This document shows positions 19,898 to 28,514 of a DNA stretch of 64,000 nucleotides, piece by piece. The stretch spans positions 62,001 through 126,000 of the forward strand of contig CP012817.1 of assembly GCA_001936135.1 (NCBI GenBank), written 5' to 3'. How positions within the stretch are numbered: the stretch's first letter is position 1; each line of letters opens with the position of its first letter. Source of the stretch: Saccharomycopsis fibuligera x Saccharomycopsis cf. fibuligera. Its lineage: Eukaryota; Ascomycota; Saccharomycetes; Ascoideales; Saccharomycopsidaceae. The translations under genes and the position numbers were made by a program. A model generated the notes under the pieces. The model had not been told where the DNA came from and ran no database searches. It was given only the letters and a program-made list of their open reading frames with translations.

Positions 19898-20439
19898 GCC
19901 TACTACCTTAAATTAAAGGCGCTGTGTGTGTTAATAGGTGGACAACACCAGTATTCAGCTGGTGCTTGTAATATTCTCTAAGAAATCTCTCGTATACAGG
20001 TATATTTCGTTGCTGCAATCGCCTGACATAACATCTTTCGTACCTCGTTCGCTTGACCGCTATCAGTGTTTTTATGTCTTGAGACTTCGAGGCTATATAC
20101 TCTGCTATTTTCCCCAAAAACCACATTCCCTTATTTCAACTCTCGCTGTGTAGCTGCTCTTTCTATAACTCCAGCTTGTACCCTAACTTTAATTTATCCG
20201 AGCTTTCTGGATCAAAACTCCCGTTTTGTGCTAGTGTGATATTGCAATCTCCGAAACCTCGATCTGTGCTCTCATAGAATCCGGTCCTTGGGAGTGTAAA
20301 ATATATTATTATCTCTCGCAAGGCATACAAATACAAAAATTCTAACCGCTACTTTCTTTTTAAGCTACTGTTGTGAGATCACTTTCATTTTTGTTTAATC
20401 TCAACAATTATCTTTTGCTTTCTTGCCTCTAACATCAAG
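19898..20439. other. Convergent spacer
   Basis: 3' regions of GPI14 (+) and of the FRG1-like gene (-). Short ORFs on both strands overlap each other and lack support. No tRNA-like B box was seen. Confidence 0.5.
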
Positions 20440-20847
20440 TTAACTGAGTAGGTTTTCATCGTCCTTTATAAGTTTGATGGCGTGCTCCTTGCCTTGTTTA
20501 ACTAGCACAAGTTTGTGGCCGTTGATGCTGATGTTGAACCATAGAGCTACTGCGCCACTCCACGGGCTCCTGCAGCGCTTGGCCTGGAAGACTTTGTTGG
20601 CTGAGGTCATTGTACTCGATAAGCTCAACTCGTTGTTCGACCTGTCCATGGAAAGGTACCGATTGCCGCCAACAGCTTTCAACGCCACGTTAGCGAACTC
20701 TGTGTCCAGCCCTCTTTGGTTCCTAGGCTCAAAGAACGTTTGGCTGCCGCTTAAAAGTGGATCCATGCGTATCAATGTAAACAATTGATTTTTCGCACTT
20801 GGTATAGTATTGTTGATTGGGAAATATTCAGCATTGTTGTTCTCTAA
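20440..20847 (-). pseudogene. C-terminal part of FRG1-like gene beyond in-frame stop
   Basis: Open continuation, in exactly the same frame, of the upstream gene after its TAG; no second stop occurs until 20440. It includes EFANVALKAVGGNRYLSMD followed by NELSLSSTMTSANKVFQAKR, which resembles the beta-trefoil repeat of FRG1 (ALKSGYGKYLGI...). The only ATG that could start it alone is at 20766 (MDPLLSG). Three readings are possible: a nonsense mutation (young pseudogene), stop-codon readthrough, or splicing of a 72-nt intron (20848-20919) that starts GTGAGT and ends with the TAG itself, in phase. No good CTAAC branch site is visible in that candidate intron. Confidence 0.45.
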
Positions 20848-21324
20848 CTAGGGCACTGCTTTCCTGAAAGTTCGCCAGAGCACGGAAAACGCTTGCTCTG
20901 ATAGAACATCAAGACTCACATCGCCTACTGCAACTTTGCCGCTTTTTGGATCGTACGATATTGCCTTAGGTTCAGCTTTCTTGTAGAACTCCAAGACCCG
21001 CTGCCGAGCTTCCTCGCCAAGTTCTTTTTCCTCCGCCTCCTCCTCCTCGTCGTCATCAAGCTCCTCCAGATCGCACACTGACAAAAATAGCGGGCCTTTA
21101 ATCTCGCTGATAGAGCTTGCCGAGTGCCACGAGCTTTCAACGATCTCCTTGATCATTTTCGCATCCCCATCGCTGCGATCCGTGGCGCTTTGGCTGCTCT
21201 CGAACTTGGTGGTGTCATTGATACTGGCCGGACGGCTGGATTTCCGAGGACTTGGCTTTTGAACTTTCCCGGCAGTGTCTCTAGTTTGTGGTGTTCTTCT
21301 TTTGAATTTGAGTTTGGAAACCAT
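20848..21324 (-). CDS. FRG1-like protein, N-terminal part ending at in-frame TAG
   Basis: 158 codons from the ATG at 21324; the longer frame to 21369 would need a TTG start. It begins VSKLKFKRRTPQ, like the KLxFKG start of FRG1-family proteins. A Ser/Lys-rich linker follows, then SSWHSASSISEIKGPLFLSV, which resembles the (W)xSAxSxxDLxGPxxL block of fungal FRG1. An acidic Glu run comes next, and then AISYDPKSGKVAVGD...AFSVLWRTFR, which could match the strand before the fascin-like trefoil. FRG1 proteins are nuclear/nucleolar actin- and RNA-associated factors. The frame stops at TAG 20848-20850, but the same frame stays open for another 135 codons carrying the expected trefoil half. Homology is judged by eye and is moderate. 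Confidence 0.5.
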   Translation of the reverse strand: MVSKLKFKRRTPQTRDTAGKVQKPSPRKSSRPASINDTTKFESSQSATDRSDGDAKMIKEIVESSWHSASSISEIKGPLFLSVCDLEELDDDEEEEAEEKELGEEARQRVLEFYKKAEPKAISYDPKSGKVAVGDVSLDVLSEQAFSVLWRTFRKAVP

Positions 21325-21598
21325 TGTGGTTGTAGGTTGATCTCGAGTAGCGGTAGCGGTTTCTCTCAATGCTCCGTGCTAAGTGCATCGAGCATTCCAT
21401 TATTTTTCAATCACTTTGATTTTCCGTGATGCCTGCATTTTTCTCCTCGGTCTCGGGGTTTCTGTCTCGGAGTTTCTGACACAAACGTATATGCTGCGGC
21501 CCAATGAATGGCACATACACATTGAAAGTATGAACAAGGCTTAAAGACATTATTCTCAATTTTCCTTCCTGGTTGGCTGTGCTTAAAATTTTACCAGC

Positions 21599-22510
21599 AT
21601 GAAACACAACCTCCTTGCACGACGGCTAGCGCTTTTTTCCATAGTATTCGCTGCCGTAAGTTTCTCCCTCACCATAAACAACTCTGTCAACTCCGACAAT
21701 TTCCCCAGTGCATCCGCAGTTCCAATCGCCGCTGCCGCCACGCCAAAAGAAATACAACAAACAACGACCGCTTTCTTCCTATGTATGGCCAACTTAGTAG
21801 GCAATATTGCCTCGGTTGTTGCTTCATGTCCTTGGGTGCCGCTACTGGCCCGCCCCATTGACTATGTGGTCTGTGGCATTGCATTGTTGGCAGCCACCAT
21901 CACTGTGCCCGCTGCCATTATCACCGCACTGCAGAATGCCGCTCTTCTTAGCGACCGCCTGGCAGAAACACGCGGAAGGCCTGATTTTCACTCAGAACTC
22001 CGCTCACAGTTCCGCCATGGGATGCAGCGGTTTCGTGATGGGTTGAGTGACAATGGATACAACAGCACTCTCACAAACAGTACCGACAGCAGCCATGATA
22101 TGATGCTGGTGATCCCTGGACTAATATCATTCAAAATCAACGCTGTTCTCAATGAAAACGGAGAAGTTACCGTTAATACCACGGCTCAACGGACCGCTGG
22201 TGCTGCTGCTTCTGGTGCTGCTTCTGGGGATGCGCAAATCGCGATCAGCGAATACAACAAAGGCAGTGACATGATATCTGCTGGAAGCACAAAAAGCATT
22301 ACCTCTGTGGTTCAGTTTAATCTTGCAACCTTGGGAGATGGAAAATTATTCAGCTTTGACATTTTCGTGTCAACTGCAATGAAAAGCGCTTACAAAAAGC
22401 TAAAACAGCTTTCCAAGTCCAAAAGAATTAAAAACAAAACAGTCAACATTACAAATAAAGAGAAAATAGGCAAGCACTTTATATCGCACCGGCTATCCAT
22501 ACTCTTATAG
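21599..22510 (+). CDS. Orphan secreted or membrane protein
   Basis: 303 aa from an ATG; not recognised. A hydrophobic N-terminus (about residues 6-25) looks like a signal peptide or anchor. Two further hydrophobic stretches (about 53-72 and 82-112, containing CGIALLAATITVPAAIITAL) could form a membrane hairpin. The middle has several NxS/T sites (NNS, NST, NTT) and an Ala/Ser/Gly-rich segment. The C-terminus is strongly basic, with KKLKQLSKSKR, a dibasic site a Kex2-type protease could cut if lumenal. The promoter is a 275-bp divergent spacer shared with the FRG1-like gene. Its stop lies only 5 bp from the stop of EST3 on the other strand. It could be a lineage-specific secretory-pathway protein. 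Confidence 0.6.
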   Translation: MKHNLLARRLALFSIVFAAVSFSLTINNSVNSDNFPSASAVPIAAAATPKEIQQTTTAFFLCMANLVGNIASVVASCPWVPLLARPIDYVVCGIALLAATITVPAAIITALQNAALLSDRLAETRGRPDFHSELRSQFRHGMQRFRDGLSDNGYNSTLTNSTDSSHDMMLVIPGLISFKINAVLNENGEVTVNTTAQRTAGAAASGAASGDAQIAISEYNKGSDMISAGSTKSITSVVQFNLATLGDGKLFSFDIFVSTAMKSAYKKLKQLSKSKRIKNKTVNITNKEKIGKHFISHRLSILL

Positions 22511-22515
22511 TTATT

Positions 22516-22998
22516 TCAAATATCCAAACTTAATTCGCTTTGGAAAAAATCGAATTGCCAGAGTTTTTTGTAGCTAGAACTATGATACACTAACACGAGA
22601 GCTCGTCTATCGCTAATGAGCTTCTTGTCAACAACCAGTAATCCGTAACAAAAGATCACCGCCATCTTCCCCAGCAGTCTCAAGTCGTCCCACCCGAGCG
22701 CAAACTGTTCTAAAGCATAATTGCTTTTCATAAACCTCAACTCGCCATGAATCTCGATTAAAGCTCCCAACGTATTCTCGGTAATCCTCGCTCTATGTTT
22801 TGTCTCGTAGCCCCCAACGCACTCTGAAGTAAGCACCGCTAACATCGAGTGGTGAGTATCAGACACCACCGCCAAAATCAGGCTGTCGGGGAACGCTTTG
22901 ATAAACTGCTCAATGTAAAAGTATCTGTGCTGCCAGCGCACAGTCAACGGCAGGGAGTTAGCATGGCTAATAATGTCCTCCAATAGCCATGGTTCCAT
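22516..22998 (-). CDS. EST3: Telomerase subunit Est3 (TPP1-like OB fold)
   Basis: 160 aa regulatory subunit of telomerase with a TPP1-type OB fold, acting at chromosome ends with Est1, Est2 and TLC1 RNA. The N-terminus EPWLLEDIISHA corresponds to the PWIxxLI start shared by Est3 and TPP1. LAVVSDTHHSMLAVLTSEC matches the SDxxHSI...LT/Sxxx strand block. SECVGGYETKHRARITENT aligns with the QECVSNFERTHNCRIT region of S. cerevisiae Est3 as I remember it, followed by IEIHGELRF. Length is close to the family (about 180 aa). The frame is uninterrupted, so no programmed +1 frameshift is needed, unlike S. cerevisiae EST3. It is divergent from KEI1 and convergent, with a 5-bp gap, with the orphan gene at 21599. 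Confidence 0.82.
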   Translation of the reverse strand: MEPWLLEDIISHANSLPLTVRWQHRYFYIEQFIKAFPDSLILAVVSDTHHSMLAVLTSECVGGYETKHRARITENTLGALIEIHGELRFMKSNYALEQFALGWDDLRLLGKMAVIFCYGLLVVDKKLISDRRALVLVYHSSSYKKLWQFDFFQSELSLDI

Positions 22999-23170
22999 GC
23001 TGCTTATCTTGAATTATAAACTATGACAGCTGACGTTATTGATGTTGTTACTGATTACGTTAATTCTGTTTAGGCGCTTAAAGACCGCGCTATATTCATT
23101 ACGTGTGTTAGTAGCCCTGGCGCCATCGAATTTATTTATTTTTCAATGTTTGATTTGTCCTTGAGAACAA

Positions 23171-23201
23171 CAGATGGTGATGATGATGATGATGATGATG
23201 A
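23171..23201 (+). repeat. GAT microsatellite in EST3/KEI1 promoter
   Basis: A GATGGT unit followed by at least eight GAT units, within the 262-bp divergent spacer. It is a potential length-variable element close to both starts. Confidence 0.8.
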
Positions 23202-23260
23202 GCAGGAGGTAAATATCAAAAGCTGATAGTCGAACACCTAATACCCATTAGTGAATCATC

Positions 23261-24487
23261 ATGGTCTTATCCCCAAGGCTCTACTTGCCTCAGGTATGTC
23301 TGGGTTCAAAAGAAATTACGTTGTGTGAAAATATACAGATTGTCCGACTTTATCTATAAATTATCAGATCATTAATTCGTATTCGTTCGCTCATTCATTC
23401 ATTTCTTAGTCCAATAACTAACTATCACACTTTCTAGTCCTTCTTTGGCCTTCCATTATACATTGGTGTTGAGCTCATATTAGGTATTGCCATTTTAAAC
23501 AAAATTTCTGGTTTTTATGGTATTCTTTCTCTCATAACTGGTCATCCTATCGACTTTTCTCAATGGGTATTTTACTTATCCTCCATCCTTATACTCCCAT
23601 TTTACATTAACGGTCTTCAAAACGTGAAAAACCCGAACTTGCCAAAATTTTCGCTCATTAGTTTAATATTTTGTGGTGATACACTAGCCAGCATTTTTTT
23701 TATTTTATTCTTTTCATATCAATGGTTCTCTACGGATAGTAGCGGCACAGTGGTAAAGGACCCAGTAGGTGTGGCACCACCAGCAGATGCAGTCAGCCAA
23801 GTGACGAAATCTACTACCGGTGTTATCCCTGAAGCAAAGCCTACCACTAATGCTGGTATTGCTGATGCTGTTGTAGAACAAGTTGATGTCAAAACCGCTG
23901 CCGCCACCACTGCTACCACTTCAGAGATTATAACTAAACATACCACTACACGTGGCTTACAAGACGATTATGTGATAGAAGCCCCAGATAACAATGATGC
24001 TGCTGATGATGCTGCTGGTCAAATTGATAACCTTGAATTAGAAAGCCCAGATGAAGAAAAAAACAGAAAAGTTTACGCAAACAGGCTTGTTAAAAAAGCT
24101 GTAACTTATGCTGCTTCTCAAGTTACATCAACAAACATTGCTAGCGCTGCTACTGCCGCAGTCACTCAGTTTTTAGCCAGGGACACAGCATCAGACAAGG
24201 AAGCTGCTAAACTTGCTTCGCAATCCGCCTCAAAAACATATGAATTAATGACGACTATTCTTACTTGTGTCATTGTCATAATCATTAGAATTTATTTCAC
24301 ATTGGTGATTTTATCCTTCACTAGATTATTATTAAAATCTTCCAAATATGGGGTTGATAGTGATGATTTCAATAATCGTCGTAGTAATAGTCGTGCTGAC
24401 GATGTTCATGAGTCTAAGTTTAAGCAATATTTGCATAAGCTGGAAGACAAAGCAGTGGATTTCATTATTTGGGTGTTTGATGAATGA
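23261..24487 (+). CDS. KEI1: Kei1, IPC synthase regulatory subunit (one intron)
   Basis: Golgi membrane subunit of inositol-phosphorylceramide synthase, partner of Aur1. CDS is join(23261..23293, 23438..24487), 360 aa. Exon 1 encodes 11 residues (MVLSPRLYLPQ). Removing the 144-nt intron restores SFFGLPLYIGVELILGIAIL and NKISGFYGILSLITGHPIDF, which closely match S. cerevisiae Kei1 (SFLGFMPLYLAVEIVLGISIL...GHPLDF). About four membrane segments are present, with a last pair near TYELMTTILTCVIVIIIRIYF. Between helices lies a long Thr/Ala-rich lumenal loop with LVKKAVTY, a candidate Kex2-type cleavage site, since Kei1 is Kex2-cleaved. Without the intron the frame would have to start at GTG 23624, losing the most conserved part. 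Confidence 0.9.
23294..23437 (+). other. Intron of KEI1 (144 nt)
   Basis: Donor GTATGT at 23294, branch-site match AACTAAC at 23416-23422, acceptor TTTCTAG ending at 23437; branch A to acceptor is 16 nt. Phase 0. I recall that S. cerevisiae KEI1 has an intron at the equivalent place. Confidence 0.88.
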
Positions 24488-24906
24488 GTCAGTCATTAAT
24501 CTATGACTTTAAGTAAGTGAGAATGATTAGATAAGCATTATCTAAATAACCTTTATAATACATGTTCATATCAATATGTTAAGTTCGTGTAATGCCTTAT
24601 TTTAACGCATTAGCTCGCAAAAAGATAAAACAAAAGGAAATTATACAAGGCAAAGGTTTTCAGCAGACACAGCAAACTTTGAATCTTGATAATTATGTTC
24701 TGTTCGGCACTAAAGCAGCACTCATTAACAGGTAAAATACTGGATTTGAATATTTGTAATAGACATATTTTGAGCCGACAAAATTGAAGCACATGGAAAA
24801 ATTCTTGTAACCAAAAAATGATGTATTAAAGGTGACAAATATAAGACGTAATAATAATGAACTATAATGAGTAATTAAGAATTAATCAGCAAAGACGCAA
24901 AAGAGT

Positions 24907-24948
<42 letters not shown>

Positions 24949-25423
24949 ATGAGAATGGCGAGAAAAATTAAATTAACGTGGGAATTGTGATAGAAGCTAA
25001 CATAAAGAAAAAAGGATTAATAATAATAAAGTTGTGAAAGTGGTAGTGCAGTAACATGGAACATAATCAGGAAAATCATTCTTCTTTTTGATTTTTCTTC
25101 TCTTTTTTTTTCCTTCTATTTTATCCTAATTTGGTTTATCTTGATTATTATTTATCTAAGTGGAAACTCAATTTACACTTAACAAAAAAGGATATTTTCA
25201 AAACCAAAATAGGCAAAGGAAAAGAAAAATTAGACGATAGAAAAAGTAATTGAATGCTTTCACAGACAAGATAAGAAAAAACGAAATTAGTGACGTGTTA
25301 GAGAAAAAATAAAATAAAACAAAATAAATATTAAAAGACAGTGATTAAAAGTTAAAAAATAAAAAAAAAAAAAAAAATAAAAAAACGATAAACAATTATT
25401 AGCACAAACATAATGCATCAGAA
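24488..25423. other. Convergent AT-rich spacer with A tracts
   Basis: 3' regions of KEI1 (+) and SVF1 (-). It contains 33 consecutive A (24914-24946), another A tract near 25361-25378 and T tracts near 25100. No gene was seen. Confidence 0.6.
24914..24946 (+). repeat. Poly(A) tract
   Basis: Thirty-three consecutive A in the KEI1-SVF1 convergent spacer. Confidence 0.9.
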
Positions 25424-26786
25424 CTAATTAATAGGAGAGATGAATGTGACTTCAGTCCAAGATAAACCTTCAGCGGTTTCAGTTTTGCCATCAGCAGTAA
25501 CCTCAAGTTGCAATGGGTTGGCAAATTGGTAAATGTATGGTTTAGTACCTGAAACAGCACCAGCAATAGTCTTAACAAAACCAGGGATTTCGCCCATAAC
25601 GTCAACTCTTTCAACAAGGCCATCCAAATTACCGGTTATTTTACCCTTGACTTGACCAGCAGTCTTGGCTTTAACTTCTTCATCAGAAGCTGTAGCAACA
25701 ACACCATCAAAATGTAACTCGATTTGTTTTGGAACTGGCCAGCCAACTTCATCAGCTGGATTGTTAAGATGCTTAATGATGTTATCAACTGATACTGATA
25801 AAATCTTGTCTCCTTTTACAAGAATACCAATATTGACCTTAGTCTTGGCATATGAATTTGGCGTGGTGAATTCCATTTGCACTGCGGAGTACTCAATGGA
25901 TTGAAAATTCAAAAAGTTCCAAGCAGCAGCAGCATGGTGAGGTTTCATACCTTGGCAAGCAGTAACAAACATGCTAAGACCATCAAGGTCAATCTTCTTG
26001 TTTTTATTCTTCAATTCAATGGTACCTTGAACAGAGTTTCTTGGCCAGAAGGCGTGTCTCATGGAGCCCCATGGGTTGGTAATATCGGTGCCATAAAAAG
26101 TTTTACCATCTTTACCAACAATAACACCTGGTGCAATTTTCTTCACTGTCAAGTTAACAAGGGAATCTTCAGTAACGGTAGACTTCAACACATAAGTACT
26201 ACCATCATCAACCAATTCAACAGACAAGTTTTTAGCGTAGAAATTGGCGCCTTTAATAACAAAGTCGTCCAAGTGAGTAGAGGTCCAAGTTTGATCCTCT
26301 TTGTTGTCTTTATGGTAAAGCCTAAAAGTGAATTGAGCGGTGGTGTACACAGAACTCACAACAGAGTGAATGATTTGAGCAAAACCCAAGTATCCAGTCT
26401 TCAAATCAGTGAAATAAAAAGTTTGGGTTTCAACATTGGTTGAGAGTGGCGCTAACCATTTAAAATCATCGGCGGTGGCTTCTCTGTATGGATTCTTGTC
26501 CTTAACAGAGTCGGTAATTGGATGGATAGCCTCACGTCCATATTCGGGTTCAGCAATACCAGTAACGGCAGAAAGACTAGAGGTGTTAGAGAATTTTTGA
26601 ATCAATAAACATTGAAAAGGGTTAAAGAAAGTAAATTGTGGCTTATCACGATATTAAAAAACAGTTTTGCCTCTTAAACTTGTCCAGGGGGCGGCATCAA
26701 AAAGACATCACCCACTGTGGTAACAAACAGAGAAATTGCGGGAAAAATAAAGGCAATACGTACGTTCCTTGGGCCCACTTAAGCAT
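25424..26786 (-). CDS. SVF1: Svf1 survival factor, lipocalin-like (one intron)
   Basis: Svf1 is a two-lipocalin-like-domain protein needed for survival under oxidative and cold stress; it has been tied to ceramide/sphingolipid transfer between ER and Golgi. CDS is complement(join(25424..26576, 26764..26786)), 391 aa. Exon 1 encodes MLKWAQG plus two bases of Thr; splicing gives MLKWAQGTLSAVTGIAEPEYG, the canonical amphipathic N-terminus of the family. Further signatures are FYFTDLKTGYLGFAQIIHS, TDITNPWGSMRHAFWPRNS, MFVTACQGMKPHHAAAAWNF and a terminal EVTFISPI. It is shorter than S. cerevisiae Svf1 (481 aa), lacking the acidic insert between the domains. It shares orientation with MTG1 downstream of its promoter. 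Confidence 0.93.
26577..26763 (-). other. Intron of SVF1 (187 nt)
   Basis: On the minus strand: donor GTACGT at 26763-26758 and acceptor CTCTAG ending at 26577, with a CTAAC branch match only about 10 nt before the acceptor. Phase 2 (AC|T gives Thr8). The splice restores the conserved N-terminus. Confidence 0.85.
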
Positions 26787-27074
26787 TTTTGAGAGAATTA
26801 AGGTATATAGGCAGTAGTAATTGGGTGTAATAAGCAGCAACAGAACAAACATCCAGCAAAGAAGAGACAGAAATGGACAAATATTCGAAACACAAAACAG
26901 CAAAAGAAAAAAATTGCTAGGCATCGATTCTTATCATGTGACTTTGACTTAGACAAACGTACTACATATCGTCTCAACATCGGACAATAAGCTACAACTC
27001 ATGGAGACAATATAATTTTGAATACAACATAATTGTAGTATCTTAAGTGTATATCAACACATATTTACAGCCAT

Positions 27075-28238
27075 TTATAAACCCGTCACTCTCTTTGGAA
27101 ACAAGACGTTTTGCTTCTCTGCTCTCCGTTGGCCATAACTCTTTGGTCTTGGCTTCCCCTTGCTGTCGATATTCAGATCTCTGTTTAAAGCGATGTCCAT
27201 ACTGTTCATCCGCTGCTTTTCTTTTAGCTCAAGTTCTTTGTAATCCACCTGTCTTTTCAAAAAATCATTGTACCTTCCAATCGCTTCAGTGTCAAATACA
27301 ATCCGCCCTTCCTTGCCTTGTCTCCACCGATCCACCCAATAAATTGCCGATCCCGTCTCATCGAACGTTTTGCCGTTGCTAAACTTAGTCTTGATATTGT
27401 GCTTACCAATCTTTTTAGAAACTTCTCTTAGCAATTTAAGAATGTTATTTGTCGGTGCTGTAAGATACTCTGAATACAATTTTCCCAGTGGCTCTTGCAA
27501 ATTCATCAAATAAAGTAAATAATCCGCTTGAATCACCGGATCAATATAAGTTGGACTGATGCTTCCCACTAAAGAAAGGGCAAGCATCTGTTCACTGCTG
27601 CTAACTTTAGGTACTGAAATCCCTGGCGTGTCATACAACAATAAGCTGGGATTTTTACTTATTCTAATAATTTCACTTGTTGTTCTAGTGACCCCTGGCA
27701 TACCACCTGTCTTTGCCACTTTTTTATTTTGCTTATTACCACCTATTCTATCATCAACTGGACCAAGCCCCACCGTTCTCAATGAATTGACTAAAGTGCT
27801 CTTGCCAACATTAGGCATCCCCAAAATCATGATTCTGAGCCCCAATGGTGGCGGTGGATGCATTTTGTTGTATTTACTTTTAGCAATCTCTATCAAGAAA
27901 CTGGCATCTTTCAGTCGGCGGCAATCGATGAACATGTAAGATTCACCTTGATGCCACTTGTCAAACAACTTGGTGCTGATAGCAGTGCTATCCTTTTTGG
28001 AATATAAAATAATTTTCTCAATCCCGTGAAGTGCCCGGTCAAATAGCACGTTTCGGGTGCTAAGTGGAGCTCTAGCGTCTCTGATCTCAAGTACGAGGTC
28101 CACTTGTGGTGCTAGCTGAGCAATTCGATGAAGGGCCTTGGCATGGTGACCTTTGAAATCGGCCATGGGGATGTTGAAGTCAGGAAACCTGAGTCTGGGT
28201 ATGAACTTCAGCATTTTATGAGTTATTTCTGTTGACAT
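27075..28238 (-). CDS. MTG1: Mitochondrial GTPase Mtg1
   Basis: Circularly permuted GTPase of the YlqF/RbgA family, a mitochondrial large-subunit ribosome assembly factor on the matrix side of the inner membrane. Motifs appear in permuted order: G4-like YSKKD, then G1 GMPNVGKST, then G2/G3 GVTRTTSE and DTPGIS. The block IPMADFKGHHAKAL followed by VDLVLEIRDARAPLS is the typical N-terminal signature. The start is uncertain: an ATG at 28319 gives a Tyr/Arg-rich extension encoded by TATC-like repetitive DNA, 28238 gives MSTEITHK, and 28214 gives MLKFIPRLRF, an amphipathic basic segment suitable as presequence. I chose 28238 because the upstream part looks like repeat DNA. It is divergent from KTI12. 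Confidence 0.88.
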   Translation of the reverse strand: MSTEITHKMLKFIPRLRFPDFNIPMADFKGHHAKALHRIAQLAPQVDLVLEIRDARAPLSTRNVLFDRALHGIEKIILYSKKDSTAISTKLFDKWHQGESYMFIDCRRLKDASFLIEIAKSKYNKMHPPPPLGLRIMILGMPNVGKSTLVNSLRTVGLGPVDDRIGGNKQNKKVAKTGGMPGVTRTTSEIIRISKNPSLLLYDTPGISVPKVSSSEQMLALSLVGSISPTYIDPVIQADYLLYLMNLQEPLGKLYSEYLTAPTNNILKLLREVSKKIGKHNIKTKFSNGKTFDETGSAIYWVDRWRQGKEGRIVFDTEAIGRYNDFLKRQVDYKELELKEKQRMNSMDIALNRDLNIDSKGKPRPKSYGQRRAEKQNVLFPKRVTGL

Positions 28239-28514
28239 ATTTGAAGATCTACAGTGTCTAATATTATCGATATATTGTATATTGTATCTATATCCTGTGT
28301 CCTGTGTCTTGTATCTCATCGCATAGCATAGAAATTTTCACCAGGACCCATTGAGTGTGCATTTTGTACTAAACGCGCTACACACATAGTGACAGAGAAC
28401 TCTATAAAAAAAATTTCAATATAGGCGGAAACAGTACAGGATGGTCAATGATCCATTAATCTGAACCAAACCCTTCAAGACGGTAAAACTGCAACTCACA
28501 CCTCACAATACGAA

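Noticed and set aside
20474-20788. 104-codon plus-strand frame
   Set aside because: Lies opposite the FRG1-like C-terminal part, which has the better protein similarity and shares frame with the upstream ORF.
28239-28319. N-terminal extension of MTG1 from ATG 28319
   Set aside because: Encoded by TATC/TGTC-like repetitive DNA and absent from the family; kept only as an alternative start.
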